From contig JAWKTK010000007.1 in assembly GCA_041399205.1 (NCBI GenBank), forward strand, positions 1 to 64,000: a stretch of DNA of 64,000 nucleotides, in the 5' to 3' direction. Origin of the DNA: JAGQOZ01 sp041399205 (GTDB taxonomy: Bacteria; Planctomycetota; Planctomycetia; Pirellulales; Pirellulaceae). The translations under genes were made by a program, and so were the position numbers. The notes under the pieces were generated by a model. The model was not told the DNA's origin. It worked only from the letters and a program-made list of their open reading frames with translations, and did no database searches. Positions within the stretch are counted from its first letter, which is position 1, and each line of letters opens with the position of its first letter. This document shows positions 20,075-30,344 of this stretch, piece after piece.

Positions 20075-23000
20075 CATGCAACGCTTCGCCCAAACTATTT
20101 TGTTTCGCCTTCGAGCATTTGTCGATAACGCTACAAGCACAGCCAATCACGGATTTGTTCCAACAAAACGTCCGCACTTCCGAACCAATTCCTGCCACCG
20201 AACAAGCCAAACGATTTCAGCTTCCAACCGGCTGGAGCATTCAGTTGGTCGCCAGCAGACCCCAAATTCAAAAGCCACTGAACATGGCGTTTGATGCCGA
20301 CAGGCGACTCTGGGTGACCACGTCATTGAATATCCCTATGCCGCCGCAGCTGAGCAAGGGCGAGACCGGTTCCATTCTGGCCGACACCAACCAAGACGGT
20401 TCCTTCGATTCCGTTACCACGTTTGCCGACGGCCTGAATTCCGATGGGATTGTATCCTTACAAAAACGGCGTGATCGTCTATTCGATTCCACAAATTATT
20501 ACTTGGAAGATTCAGATCATGATGGAACGGCCGACCAGCGACGTCTTGTTTGACGGCATGGGCGAACCTCGTGACACTCACGGCATGCAGAACGCTTTTT
20601 CGCCGAGGTTACGATGGCTGGCTGTATGCGTGTCACGGATTTTCGAATACCACACAACTGACTGCCAAAGACGGTTCCGCCATCACTCTGGAAAGCGGCA
20701 ACACGTATCGCTTTCGACCAGATGCGAACCGAGTGGAACAATTTACCTGGGGCCAAGTCAATCCGTTTGGTTCGTGCTTCACGGCCGACGGCGATTTGAT
20801 TACGTCTGATTGCCACACCAAGCCGCTGACCATGCTGATTCGCGGCGCCTATTATCCCAGTTTCGGTAAGCCCGACGACGGACTGGGGTTCGCGCCCAGC
20901 ATGATGGATCATCTGCACGAAAGCACCGGCTTGGCCGGCGCTGCCATCTTGGCCGACGATCGCTTTCCCGATTCCCTGCGGAATCGCCTGCTGGTCGGCA
21001 ACGTTGTCACCAGCCGCATCAATCAAGATCGCCTGGAATTCAACGGCGCAACCGCAGTTGCAGCGGAAATGCAAGATTTTCTCATGTGCGACGATCCGTG
21101 GTTCCGCCCCGTCGACATCCAACTGGGCCCGGACGGCGCCGTCTGTTGCTGATTTTTACAACCGTATTATCGGCCATTACGAAGTGCCGCTGGAACATCC
21201 GGGACGCGATCGGACGCGAGGCCGCATTTGGCGAATCACCTACGATGGTGTCACCAGCCCCAGCCCGCAATTGTCGTCGGCTTCAGTATCGCAATTGCTA
21301 GATGCACTGGGCCATCCAAATCTAAAAGTTCGCATGGCCGCCATGGATCAAATCACCGATCGCATAGGCGATGACGCCATTGTGTCATTGCAGCAACTGA
21401 TAACCTCGTCCACCAATCCGGCTCAGCTGGCCTGCGCGCAATGGTGCCTCTTTCGCTTGGGCCAACAGGACGTCGATTCGCTAGTTGCGTCGCTTGTGCC
21501 TTCGCAGCCAGAACCGCTCCGACTGCATTCGCTGCGAACCTTGGCGGAAATCCCGCTTGGACCGAAACGGTATCCATTGAAGTTACCAAAACGCTGCCAA
21601 AACGATACGGCTCGCGCTCAAGCTCTCGCGGCCGAAGCTTTGGGCCTGCATCCGTCTATTTCGCATGCCAAATCGTTGGTTGAACGGTTGATTTCAGGTC
21701 AGGAATTCGACCCAGCCCTGCGACATACCATTCGCATCGCGCTGCGCAACCAACTTCGCGACACTTCGACCGCCAACCAAATTGTTCAACAAACGTGGAG
21801 TGCCAAAGAACTGTCAGTGCTGTCGGACGTTGCCGTCGCAGTGCCTAATTCTGCCGCCGCCAGCGTTTGCCTGCAAGCGTTACTTTCGGAAGCTCCTCTG
21901 AATGACCAAGACCGCCAGCGTCTTGTGGCACACGTAGCCCAATACCTAAGCGGAGACGAATTAAACGCAGCCGTGTCTGCTTTGCGAAAATTCTCCAGCG
22001 ATGACATCGACTTCCAATTGGTCTTGCTGGAACGACTCGCCAAATCAGATCAGATCCATCCGGAAGTCTCGGCGTGGGCCTTGGACGTCATTCGCCGTGC
22101 ACTGGCAGACCATTTTCGCAATGACAACGTTTGGGAAACGGACAATCCTACTCTATGGGGATTTGAAAACCGAAATTCCACCGATGGACGAGTGCTTTCG
22201 ATGTTCAGCAGTTTGGCAGGTGGCGAAACATCGACGGGAACGGTCGAATCCCCCAAGTTTGCCTGCCCCAGCGAAATTCGCTTTTGGCTGTGCGGTCATC
22301 GCAACGTCCCCGACAAGCCCGCCAGCGATCGGAATTACATAGCTTTGATCGATTCGCAAGGAACCGCCATTCGTCAAGCTTTCCCGCCCCGCAGCGACAC
22401 CGCTCGCCAGGTGACTTGGGACACCAGTGACTTGGCCGGTCAAATGGTATCACTGCGCATCGTGGATGGCGAAACGGCCAGTGCGTACGCTTGGTTGGCC
22501 ATCGGCGAACTGGACGAATCGCTCCCCGCGTTGCCAACGGCCGACTTTGCCCAAGACCACGGTCGACTGGTTGCCGCCGTCACACTTGCCGATTCGTTGA
22601 ACGACTTGGACGAAGCGATGCAAAACGATTTGCAGACGTTATTTCGTTCGCTCGGAACGGCGAAACCGCTTCGCCATCGCCTGGCCGGTATCCTGTCACG
22701 ACAATTTGGAAATTCACCCATGGCCAATATCCTGCTGGATATTGCTGCGGACAATTCAGCCGCCGAGCAATGGCGAGACACGCTCCAAAACGCATTTTCT
22801 GAACGCTGTAGTTCCGAACAGATCCAACATTTGGCCAGCGAATTCGCTAAAACTCTGCCAGCTCGTTTGCAACAACGCTTGGCCGTCAGTTTATCCAGTT
22901 CCATGGAAGGGCAGCAACTGTTACTGGAACTCGTTCAACAAGGTAACATCGCGGCGGCGACGTTGAACGATCCGACAGTGCGGTCCCAGATCCAAGCAAG

Positions 23001-23526
23001 TTCGGCTCGTGAAATTCGCGAAACGGCACAGCAGATGATCGATCAGCTGCCCACAACGGATGACAAACTATTGGCACAGGTCGCTCGCTGGCAGAAACAA
23101 GCCAGTTTGACCACGGAACAAGCTGACGCCGATTCGGGCAAACAGATTTTCACCAAGAACTGTGCAATCTGCCATCAATTTTTGGGCGAAGGAGCGTTAA
23201 TCGGCCCGCAACTGGACGGCGTCAAAAATCGCGGCATCGAACGGATGACGGAAGATATCTTGCTGCCGAATCGCAATGTCGACGCGGCATTCCGAGTGAC
23301 GCTGGTGACGTTGCATGACGGGCGAGTACTCAGCGGTGTGTTTCGTCGCATGGAAGGTGATTCCGTCATTTACGCAAACCAGAAAGGTGAAGAATTTCAA
23401 GTTCGCCAAAACGATATTGAAGAACAACAACTGCTGCCTCAATCATTGATGCCAGCCAACTTTCACGAAGTATTAAAGCGTCGCGAATTTGTTGACTTGA
23501 TTCACTATCTGCAAACCAGCAAATAG
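20075..23526 (+). CDS. PVC-type heme-binding CxxCH protein (beta-propeller / HEAT / cytochrome c), frameshifted
   Basis: Large exported redox protein of a family expanded in planctomycetes. From ATG 20075 a signal peptide can be read after one frame change (FCFAFEHLSITLQAQP), then the membrane-bound-dehydrogenase-like propeller (LPTGWSIQLVASRP, DADRRLWVTTS), a long HEAT-like helical region (for example NLKVRMAAMDQITDRI), and near the C-terminus a c-type heme site CAICH with the typical EGALIGPQLDG and LPNRNVDAAFRVTLVTLHDG. Frame changes are needed near 20110, 20450, 20590 and 21140. Total about 1150 residues. Probably a periplasmic dehydrogenase for sugars or alcohols; no substrate can be read. 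Confidence 0.88.
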
Positions 23527-24118
23527 GACACATCTACCGCTCGATCATCACCGCTTCCGTCGCAATCTGTTTCTACTTTTGAATCGCTCGATCGTAATCA
23601 GCTCGGGCGTCGGTTCGCTCGGATTCGGCAATCATGTCGCTGCGATGTTCCGAAGTCGCAAACACCTTCGGCCGTGCAGCGCAGATTTCCAGTGCACCTC
23701 CGCCTCGCATTTTTGGCAGCAGCGCGAGATTCGGAAGTTCATACAAGAAACGCTTGGCAGATTCGACGCGTAACCATCGGTTCGCGACATGCCATGCAAC
23801 GCTTGTCACGTGAAGAAACGGTTAACACGAAGCGAACTGCATTCTGTTGACAATCGCGGCAGCCTGTTTGAATACGAAGTCCCTATGGAGAGGCACGCAA
23901 TTCATGAAATCACTGAGGTGATCAATCACACGAAGAAGCGCGACATTGGGCCAAAGGTGATAGGGACGGCAATGGCGATTTAGACTGTGGCGGCTTTTGT
24001 GGCTGCGTTTTCCAGCAGTAGCCTTGAATTGGGTTCTCTGCGGTTTCGTCTTGCTAATTGCCAAAATTCGATGCAAGCGATATTAAACGCGACAAACAGT
24101 CTAAGCGAAAGAAATATC
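23527..24118 (+). other. 592-base stretch without a supportable gene
   Basis: Several frames of 60-85 codons are open here on both strands, but none has a convincing start, composition or family. One (23789-23983) contains CNACH by chance-like context without any cytochrome fold around it. The last part must carry the promoter of the oxidoreductase at 24119. It could be a decayed gene; I cannot identify one. Confidence 0.5.
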
Positions 24119-25483
24119 ATGCCGCTATTGTTTAATCGTCGAAAATTCTTGAAATCGGCTGGCACTTCTGCGGCCGCGTTTACCATCTTGCAAGCTGGAT
24201 CGGCGCGAACCTACGCAGCGAATGAAAAGCTAAATATCGCCTGCATTGGAGTTGGCGGACGAGGCGCGATCAACATTCGCGAAACCCGATCCGAAAACAT
24301 CGTCGCCCTGTGCGACGTTGATTTCGAGCGAGCGTCGGACACTTTCGCAAAACACGAAGGGCTGAATATCCCCAATGCGAAGCGATACAGCGACTATCGC
24401 GTCATGTTGTCCGAAATCGAATCCAAGATCGATGCCGTCATCGTATCGACTCCGGACCATCATCACTTCCACGCGTCCCTGGCCGCGATTCGACTTGGCA
24501 AGCACGTCTACTGCGAGAAACCATTGACCCACTCGATCTGGGAAGCTCGCGAATTAACCGAAGCGGCTCGCCAGACAGGTGTGGCGACACAAATGGGGAA
24601 TCAAGCCCAAGCGGACGAAGATACTCGCATCGTCCAAGAATTCGTGATCGACAACGCGATTGGACCGATTCGCGAAGCTCATATTTGGACCGATCGACCT
24701 TCCCGCGGACTGCATGGCGAATACTGGCCGCAAGGTGTTGCCCGCCCAACAGAAAAGCCGCCGCTGCCCAGCACCCTGGATTGGGACTTGTGGATTGGCC
24801 CTGCTCCCCTGCGGCCGTATCACCCGTCGTATGCACCGTTCAACTGGCGAGGTTGGTGGGACTTCGGCACAGGTGCCTTGGGTGACATGGGATGTCACTA
24901 CTTTGATCCGGTCTACCGCGCCTTAAGGCTCACGGCGCCGTCTAGTGTCGAGGCCGTTTCGACTCGCGTGAACGAAGAATCGTATCCGCTGGGTTCGATC
25001 GTGACATTTCGTTTTCCGGCTCGCGGCAACATGCCACCGGTTACCGTTAAATGGCACGATGGTGGATTACGTCCGCCTCGCCCGGACGCACTGAAAGACG
25101 GTAATATCATGGCCGCGAATGGAGTGATGCTGGTCGGCGACGATGGCGTCATCTTGACGGACTGGGACAACGGCTGGCAACTGTTCCCGGAAGAGCGAGC
25201 GAAACAGTACGGAGTGCCTCCCGAAACGCTGGAACGTTCACCGGGCCATCACGCCGAATGGATTCGGGCCTGCAAGGGTGGCCCAAAGGCAGGCTCCAAC
25301 TTTGACTGGGCAGGACCGCTGACGGAAGGAGTGCTACTGGGGAACGTAGCTTTACGGTCGCAGCTTCGCGACGATCTCACTCAGAAGAATTTGCTGTGGG
25401 ATTCTGAAAAGATGATGTTTCCCAATCACCAGCCCGCCAATCAGTTTTTGCGCCGCGAATACCGAGATGGTTGGCAAATCTGA
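24119..25483 (+). CDS. Gfo/Idh/MocA family oxidoreductase, Tat-exported
   Basis: NAD(P)-dependent oxidoreductase of the glucose-fructose oxidoreductase / inositol dehydrogenase family. ATG 24119 gives a twin-arginine signal NRRKFLKSAGTSAAAFTI, so the start is placed there although the frame is open from 23987. The Rossmann domain begins LNIACIGVGGRGAINI and includes VIVSTPDHHH and the EKP motif in HVYCEKPLTHS; the C-terminal domain has the planctomycete-type GNWRGWWDFGTGALGDMGCH-like segment (FNWRGWWDFGTGALGD) and HHAEWIRACKGGPKAGSNF. 454 residues. Likely acts in the periplasm on sugars or cyclitols; substrate unknown. Confidence 0.93.
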   Translation: MPLLFNRRKFLKSAGTSAAAFTILQAGSARTYAANEKLNIACIGVGGRGAINIRETRSENIVALCDVDFERASDTFAKHEGLNIPNAKRYSDYRVMLSEIESKIDAVIVSTPDHHHFHASLAAIRLGKHVYCEKPLTHSIWEARELTEAARQTGVATQMGNQAQADEDTRIVQEFVIDNAIGPIREAHIWTDRPSRGLHGEYWPQGVARPTEKPPLPSTLDWDLWIGPAPLRPYHPSYAPFNWRGWWDFGTGALGDMGCHYFDPVYRALRLTAPSSVEAVSTRVNEESYPLGSIVTFRFPARGNMPPVTVKWHDGGLRPPRPDALKDGNIMAANGVMLVGDDGVILTDWDNGWQLFPEERAKQYGVPPETLERSPGHHAEWIRACKGGPKAGSNFDWAGPLTEGVLLGNVALRSQLRDDLTQKNLLWDSEKMMFPNHQPANQFLRREYRDGWQI

Positions 25484-25784
25484 GCACGCAACGTTGTCAT
25501 CCGCCCAGGTGCGAAGAAGAAGGTGGTTCGCACATTTGAGTTCTTCCTACCATTCGTTCCCCGCAATTGTGCCTTGCGACAAACAATGCCTGTCTCCCGA
25601 CGATTTGGATTCGCAACAATGAATGCTTCAAAACTCGCGGTGCGATTCCTTAATCAAACAGCGATTTCCAGCGCAGTGGCACTCGTTACTTCGACAGACC
25701 CTCGGCCGCCCCTCGGCCAGTTGCTGCCCATGTGCCCTACCACGGGTTTCTCTCGACGCACATCGCAATACCGGAGAATTCATT
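25484..25784 (+). other. 301-base intergenic region
   Basis: The pectate lyase frame is open through part of this stretch but its translation has no signal peptide or family similarity. The last 15 bases carry the ribosome site used by the next gene. No other feature seen. Confidence 0.5.
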
Positions 25785-27146
25785 TTGAACCAGTTCGCGA
25801 AGATTTTGTTACTTTTGGCGGGATTCGCCTGTTCATCAATAGACGTTTCCGCACAGCCACTCGCTTTTCCAGGCGCCGAGGGATGGGGACGGCATGCGAC
25901 TGGCGGCCGTGGTGGCGAAGTGTATGCCGTCACCAACTTGAACGATGCCGGACCTGGTTCCCTGCGTGATGCGCTGAGTGTCGGTGGTCGCACGGTTATC
26001 TTTCGCGTATCGGGCACCATCGAATTGAAGTCGATACTACTTATTGAACATTCCAACATTACCATTGCCTGCCAAACGGCACCGGGCGACGGAATTTGTC
26101 TACGACGCTATCCGCTGGAGATTCGTGGGGCGAAGGACATTATTGTTCGCTATGTACGAGTCCGCGTGGGAGACGAAGCGGAAAAACCGTTGGATGGAAT
26201 CGAAGTTCGCGATTCGACAAACATCATCATCGACCATTGCAGTGTCAGTTGGTCCAGCGACGAAGCGATCAATACATGGCACGGCACCAAAAATCTGACG
26301 GTGCAATGGTGCCTGATTTCCGAACCGCTCCATCGCAGCGTCAATTATGGACCGCACGGCTACGGAGCGTCGTTGGGCGGACTGAACACTTCGTACCATC
26401 ACAATCTGTTTGCTCATTGCGCCGGTCGGAATCCCAGCATTGCAGGTGGCGACCACGACCATACAGAGCACATGGATTATCGCAACAACGTGATCTACAA
26501 CTGGTACCATCGCAGTTGCGACGGAAAGCCCAAAAGCATCAACGTGGTGAACAACTACTACAAGCCTGGCCCGGCTACTCGACCTCGAGTTCGCAGCCGC
26601 ATTGCCAGAATTGACGACAACATGGCTCGTTATGGCAACTTCGAACCTCGATGGCACATCGAAGGCAACGTCGTAGAAGGCGTGCCCGAACTGACGGCCG
26701 ACAACTGGAACGGCGGCGTCGATTTCCAGGGCAATACCAACGAAACCAAGAACCGTCAGCGAATGCCGTTCCCGTTCGCAGCGGTCACGACCCACGCTGC
26801 AAACGAAGCGTACCGGTTGATACTGGCAAACGTCGGCGCGAATCGACCGGTGCGTGACGCCGTCGATACGCGAGTATTGCGAGAAGTGGCGGAAGGTACA
26901 TCGTCATGCGGCCAGCAAGGCATCATCGATCGACCGCATGAAGCTGGAGGCTGGCCGCAGCTGAACTCCTCGCAACCACCGGACGATACGGACAGTGACG
27001 GTATGCCGGACGCTTGGGAGACGGAGCACGGCCTTAACCCACAAGATCCGTCCGACCGTAACGGACATGACGTGGGCACCGACTACACCAATCTCGAGTC
27101 CTATTTGAACGAATTGGCCGACGTTCACGACAACTCCGCTTCGTAA
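25785..27146 (+). CDS. Secreted pectate lyase-like polysaccharide lyase
   Basis: Right-handed beta-helix enzyme related to polysaccharide lyase family 1. TTG 25785 is chosen because GGAG lies 9 bases upstream and translation then starts LNQFAKILLLLAGFACSS, a signal peptide ending before QPLAFPGAEGWGRHATGG. The latter, with GGEVYAVTNLNDAGPGSLRD, is the typical opening of planctomycete pectate lyases; stacked-coil sequences NIIIDHCSVSWSSDEA and YHHNLFAHCAGRNP follow. The C-terminus has a calcium-binding thrombospondin-3-like DTDSDGMPDAWE unit. 454 residues. Predicted to degrade algal or plant polyuronates outside the cytoplasm. Confidence 0.92.
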   Translation: MNQFAKILLLLAGFACSSIDVSAQPLAFPGAEGWGRHATGGRGGEVYAVTNLNDAGPGSLRDALSVGGRTVIFRVSGTIELKSILLIEHSNITIACQTAPGDGICLRRYPLEIRGAKDIIVRYVRVRVGDEAEKPLDGIEVRDSTNIIIDHCSVSWSSDEAINTWHGTKNLTVQWCLISEPLHRSVNYGPHGYGASLGGLNTSYHHNLFAHCAGRNPSIAGGDHDHTEHMDYRNNVIYNWYHRSCDGKPKSINVVNNYYKPGPATRPRVRSRIARIDDNMARYGNFEPRWHIEGNVVEGVPELTADNWNGGVDFQGNTNETKNRQRMPFPFAAVTTHAANEAYRLILANVGANRPVRDAVDTRVLREVAEGTSSCGQQGIIDRPHEAGGWPQLNSSQPPDDTDSDGMPDAWETEHGLNPQDPSDRNGHDVGTDYTNLESYLNELADVHDNSAS

Positions 27147-27382
27147 ATCGACGTAAGCGGTTGGTTAGTCAATTCGGTTAGTTCGCCTTTGTTCGTTTCC
27201 CAGCACCAATTCCTTTGACCGCTACAAGTGACGTTCTTTTCGTCGTCGTCGCAGCTGGAAATCGGCCCGACAATTCGCCATAGGAGTCAACATTTTCGTT
27301 CGCCTGTTCCAAAGACAAATGTCGATGAATCGACTGCCGCCACTTGCTAGCACTTTTACCGGAGCGGATTGGGAGCATGATT

Positions 27383-28033
27383 ATGCGAACGTTTTTCCTC
27401 ACGTTACTTTTCTCGACAATTTCATTATTCTCTGGTCAGGTTGCGGACGCGGCTTGGCCCAGCACGCCGCATCAAGAATTCTTGCGTTGGACAGGATACG
27501 GCTACGGCGATGGTTACCACGCTTGCCCAACGTATAGTTCGCCAGCGTTACCGGCACTTCCCGCCGTGCCCCAGGGATCTGGTTCGTTTCAAAAATACCA
27601 ATGTGCATCGTGTAATTCGGCCGCTCCGTCTTGCTCTACTTGCACTCCGCTGGCGTCGCCGTCCATCCGCATGCCATCCCTGTCGATTCCCGTCCCTTCA
27701 TTGCCGCATCCGCAACCGTGCGAACAATGTGCTCAGCCTCATTGGAATGCGCAGCGAGCGACCGCCCATTCGCCTCAACCGGAACAGATCTTGTGGGGTG
27801 TTGAACCGGGCCAGCTGCCGGTTCGACAAGAACCGCCGATTTACGGCTACCCCAACGGTGAACCGAAATCGAAAAAAGAGACAAACAAGGACAAAGCGGA
27901 CGAAGAATTGCCTCCGGCCAAAGACGATCAGAGCCGCAATCGGAGTCGAACCGGGTTTCGCACTTCCATGAAACCTGCTTCGAACGGTCAGCCGTCCCAT
28001 GCGTCTCAGCAGTTTCGCTGGCGAGGCCGGTAA
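27383..28033 (+). CDS. Secreted Pro/Cys-rich hypothetical protein
   Basis: 216 residues with a signal peptide (MRTFFLTLLFSTISLFSGQ, cleavage near VADA|AW). The mature part is rich in Pro, Ser, Gln and Cys, with spaced cysteine pairs (YQCASCNSA, SCSTC, CEQCAQ) and a highly charged segment (KSKKETNKDKADEE) before a basic tail. ATG 27383 is preferred over 27377 because GGGAG lies at normal spacing from it. No family recognised; composition fits an extracellular or cell-wall associated disulfide-containing protein. Confidence 0.65.
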   Translation: MRTFFLTLLFSTISLFSGQVADAAWPSTPHQEFLRWTGYGYGDGYHACPTYSSPALPALPAVPQGSGSFQKYQCASCNSAAPSCSTCTPLASPSIRMPSLSIPVPSLPHPQPCEQCAQPHWNAQRATAHSPQPEQILWGVEPGQLPVRQEPPIYGYPNGEPKSKKETNKDKADEELPPAKDDQSRNRSRTGFRTSMKPASNGQPSHASQQFRWRGR

Positions 28034-28167
28034 GCGGTAACGGTTCGATTCGGTTCGATTCGAATTCTACCGCCAGCATTTCCATTCGAACGTTGCTTGT
28101 GCAAATCTACCGAATCCGTAAACTTGGACGTTTTTCACTGAAGATCCATTAGGGAGGCCACGCCAAC

Positions 28168-28626
28168 ATGGAACGAACACTCGTTCTCCTCAAACCAGAC
28201 TGTGTCCAACGCCGCTTGATGGGCCAAGTTTTGAGCCGTTTTGAAAACAAAGGCTTGAATGTGATTGCCATGAAGATGCTGCAAGTCACGCCGGAACTGT
28301 CAAAAAAGCATTACGCGGAACATGTCGACAAGCCGTTTTATCCTGGCTTAGAAGACTTTATCACTGGCGCGCCAGTGGTAGCCATGATCCTGGAAGGTCT
28401 GGAGTGCGTCCGAGTGGTCCGAGACATCTTGGGTGCCACCAGCGGACAAAAGGCGGCAGCGGGTACCATTCGAGGTGACTTCAGCAGCAGCCGGCAAATG
28501 AATTTGGTGCATGCGTCCGACAGCCCAGAATCCGCCGCTCGAGAAATCGAGCTGTACTTTGCTTCGTCCGAAATTTGTGCGTATGAACCGACGCTGACTC
28601 CGTGGCTTAAGGCCGGTGACGAATAA
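28168..28626 (+). CDS. ndk: Nucleoside diphosphate kinase
   Basis: Phosphorylates nucleoside diphosphates using ATP through a phospho-histidine. 152 residues beginning MERTLVLLKPDCVQRRLMGQ; the active-site His is in NLVHASDS, preceded by GTIRGDF as in the family. The C-terminus is slightly longer than in E. coli. Start fixed by AGGGAGG 12 bases upstream. A hairpin with a T-run follows at 28671, so it is probably a single-gene unit. Confidence 0.97.
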   Translation: MERTLVLLKPDCVQRRLMGQVLSRFENKGLNVIAMKMLQVTPELSKKHYAEHVDKPFYPGLEDFITGAPVVAMILEGLECVRVVRDILGATSGQKAAAGTIRGDFSSSRQMNLVHASDSPESAAREIELYFASSEICAYEPTLTPWLKAGDE

Positions 28627-28670
28627 TCTTCATAATGACATTGATAGGTTCGGCTTTTTCGAAGCAGCCC

Positions 28671-28707
28671 ACGGTCGATTCCGTTTTGGAAGTCGGCCGT
28701 TTTTTTC
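28671..28707 (+). terminator. Probable terminator after ndk
   Basis: Imperfect hairpin ACGGTCGATTCC / GGAAGTCGGCCGT with a GTTTT-type loop and one bulge, running into seven T residues. Confidence 0.7.
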
Positions 28708-28777
28708 ATGCCGAGTCGGCCTTGACCAACAATGAAGTCACTTGCAGACTGGATCGGTAAACGGAAGTGCCACATCG

Positions 28778-28846
28778 TTGGTAGTCCCGCCTTCAGGCGG
28801 AAAACTGACCATTCATCCATTTTCCGCCTGAAGGCGAGACTACCAA
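28778..28846. repeat. REP-like palindrome downstream of ndk
   Basis: 27-bp arms at 28778-28804 and 28820-28846, identical but for one base when inverted, around a 15-base loop. Core TAGTCCCGCCTTCAGGCGG itself contains a small palindrome. A related element lies at 30172-30244. Confidence 0.85.
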
Positions 28847-28933
28847 TCAGTAACGCAAAGCCAACAACAAACGCAGCCACATCTCAGTTTGCACGCATCG
28901 GATTTGTAAATCTGGGTTAGACCGAGCTCGGCC

Positions 28934-30118
28934 GTGATTGAATCTCTATACCAACTCGATAGTGAACTGCATCTGCTGCAGTCCGACTTCCAACGCCAAT
29001 TTGGACGTCGACCGCAATGGATTGTGGGCGCACCGGGCCGAGTCAACTTGATTGGCGAACACACCGATTACAACCACGGTTTCGTGATGCCGATGGCGAT
29101 TGACCGCCGTGCGCTCATTGCCGTGGCTGCGGCTTCGTCATCCCGAGCTCCCACGGCAACCATCGTCAGTTCGGAATTGAAGGACGAAGCGACGTTCGAC
29201 TTAACCGATCGGCTCGAACCAGCCGAACCATTCTGGTCGAACTATATCAAAGGCGTGTTCGCGCAGTATCTGCGAAAGGGCTATACGTTTCCTTCGCTGC
29301 AGATCATGTTGCGTTCCGGCGTTCCGCTCGGTTCGGGACTCTCCAGCAGCGCCGCGATTGAAGTGGCTACCAGCAGCGCATGCGAATTGATCCTAGGACT
29401 GCAGACACCAGCCATGGAACAAGTCAAACTTTGTCAGACGGCCGAACATACTTTTCCCGGCGTGCCCTGCGGCATCATGGATCAAACGGCGTCCATCTTT
29501 GGTCAGAAAGGTCATTTATTGCTGATTGATTGCCAGTCAGAACAAGTGACTCCCGTGCCATTTGCCGATTCCGATCTTTTGATCCTGATTGCCAATACCA
29601 ATGTCCATCATTCGCTGGCCAGCGGAGAATATGCAGCTCGGCGCAAGACATGTGAAACCGCTGCCAAACGTTTGGCAGTCGATTCGTTGCGTTCGATTTC
29701 GCTGGAGCAGTTGACCGCCAACCAGCACCGTCTGGACGAAGTGGAATTTCGTCGAGCTCGTCATGTCGTTACGGAAAACCAACGCGTGCTTGATTTCGCA
29801 GAAGCAGTTCGAAATCGAGACTGGCAACGTGCGGGCGAACGGATGTACCAAAGCCACACATCGCTGCGAGACGATTACCAAGTCAGCTGTGACGAATTGG
29901 ACGCATTGGTCAGTCTGCTGCAACAGCAAGGCGGCGTAATAGGAGCCAGAATGACCGGAGGTGGTTTTGGCGGCTGCGTGGTAGCCATTGTGCACCGGAA
30001 CCAAGCCAAGCAGATCGCAAGCGTGATTGAACAAGACTATCAGGCCCAGTTTGGCAAATCGCCGACCATTTATGCCACGCTTCCTTCGGCAGGCGTGCGA
30101 ACCCTAGTGGGTTCCTAA
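28934..30118 (+). CDS. galK: Galactokinase
   Basis: GHMP-family kinase that makes galactose 1-phosphate with ATP (Leloir pathway). The galactokinase signature GRVNLIGEHTDYNHGFV (about residues 36-52), the ATP-binding GVPLGSGLSSSAAIEVA and the third motif GARMTGGGFGGCVVA are all intact, as is the catalytic-base region GIMDQTASIFG. 394 residues, standard length, from a GTG start. Flanked on both sides by REP-like palindromes; galT and galE are not adjacent. Confidence 0.95.
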   Translation: MIESLYQLDSELHLLQSDFQRQFGRRPQWIVGAPGRVNLIGEHTDYNHGFVMPMAIDRRALIAVAAASSSRAPTATIVSSELKDEATFDLTDRLEPAEPFWSNYIKGVFAQYLRKGYTFPSLQIMLRSGVPLGSGLSSSAAIEVATSSACELILGLQTPAMEQVKLCQTAEHTFPGVPCGIMDQTASIFGQKGHLLLIDCQSEQVTPVPFADSDLLILIANTNVHHSLASGEYAARRKTCETAAKRLAVDSLRSISLEQLTANQHRLDEVEFRRARHVVTENQRVLDFAEAVRNRDWQRAGERMYQSHTSLRDDYQVSCDELDALVSLLQQQGGVIGARMTGGGFGGCVVAIVHRNQAKQIASVIEQDYQAQFGKSPTIYATLPSAGVRTLVGS

Positions 30119-30171
30119 TACGTAGTGAAGACTTCGAACAATAATGCGGTATTGAAGATTGCAGCACAGAT

Positions 30172-30244
30172 TGTTCGTAGTCCGGCCTTTAGGCGGCGAT
30201 TTGTGTATGAAATAATCCAATGCATCTGAAGGCCGTACTACAAA
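30172..30244. repeat. REP-like palindrome between galK and ispG
   Basis: Imperfect inverted repeat: GTTCGTAGTCCGGCCTTTAG on the left pairs with CTGAAGGCCGTACTACAAAC on the right with few mismatches. It shares the GTAGTCC...CCTT(T/C)AGG core with the element at 28778-28846, so the two belong to one dispersed family. Confidence 0.7.
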
Positions 30245-30344
30245 CCCTTTTCGGAAATATCCCGAAACATGCTGCTGAGCTGGCGGAATCTATTTCGAAA
30301 CCAACTGCTTACTGCTGATCGAACGACACATTAAGGTCAAAGAC

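Noticed and set aside
23789..23983. Short frame with CNACH that might be a cytochrome c
   Set aside because: No flanking heme-domain sequence, no signal peptide and poor start; a chance motif downstream of a real CxxCH gene.
28021..28085. GGTTCGATTC repeats suggestive of a tRNA T-arm
   Set aside because: No acceptor, D or anticodon arms can be formed; it is a short GGTTCGATTC duplication after a gene end.
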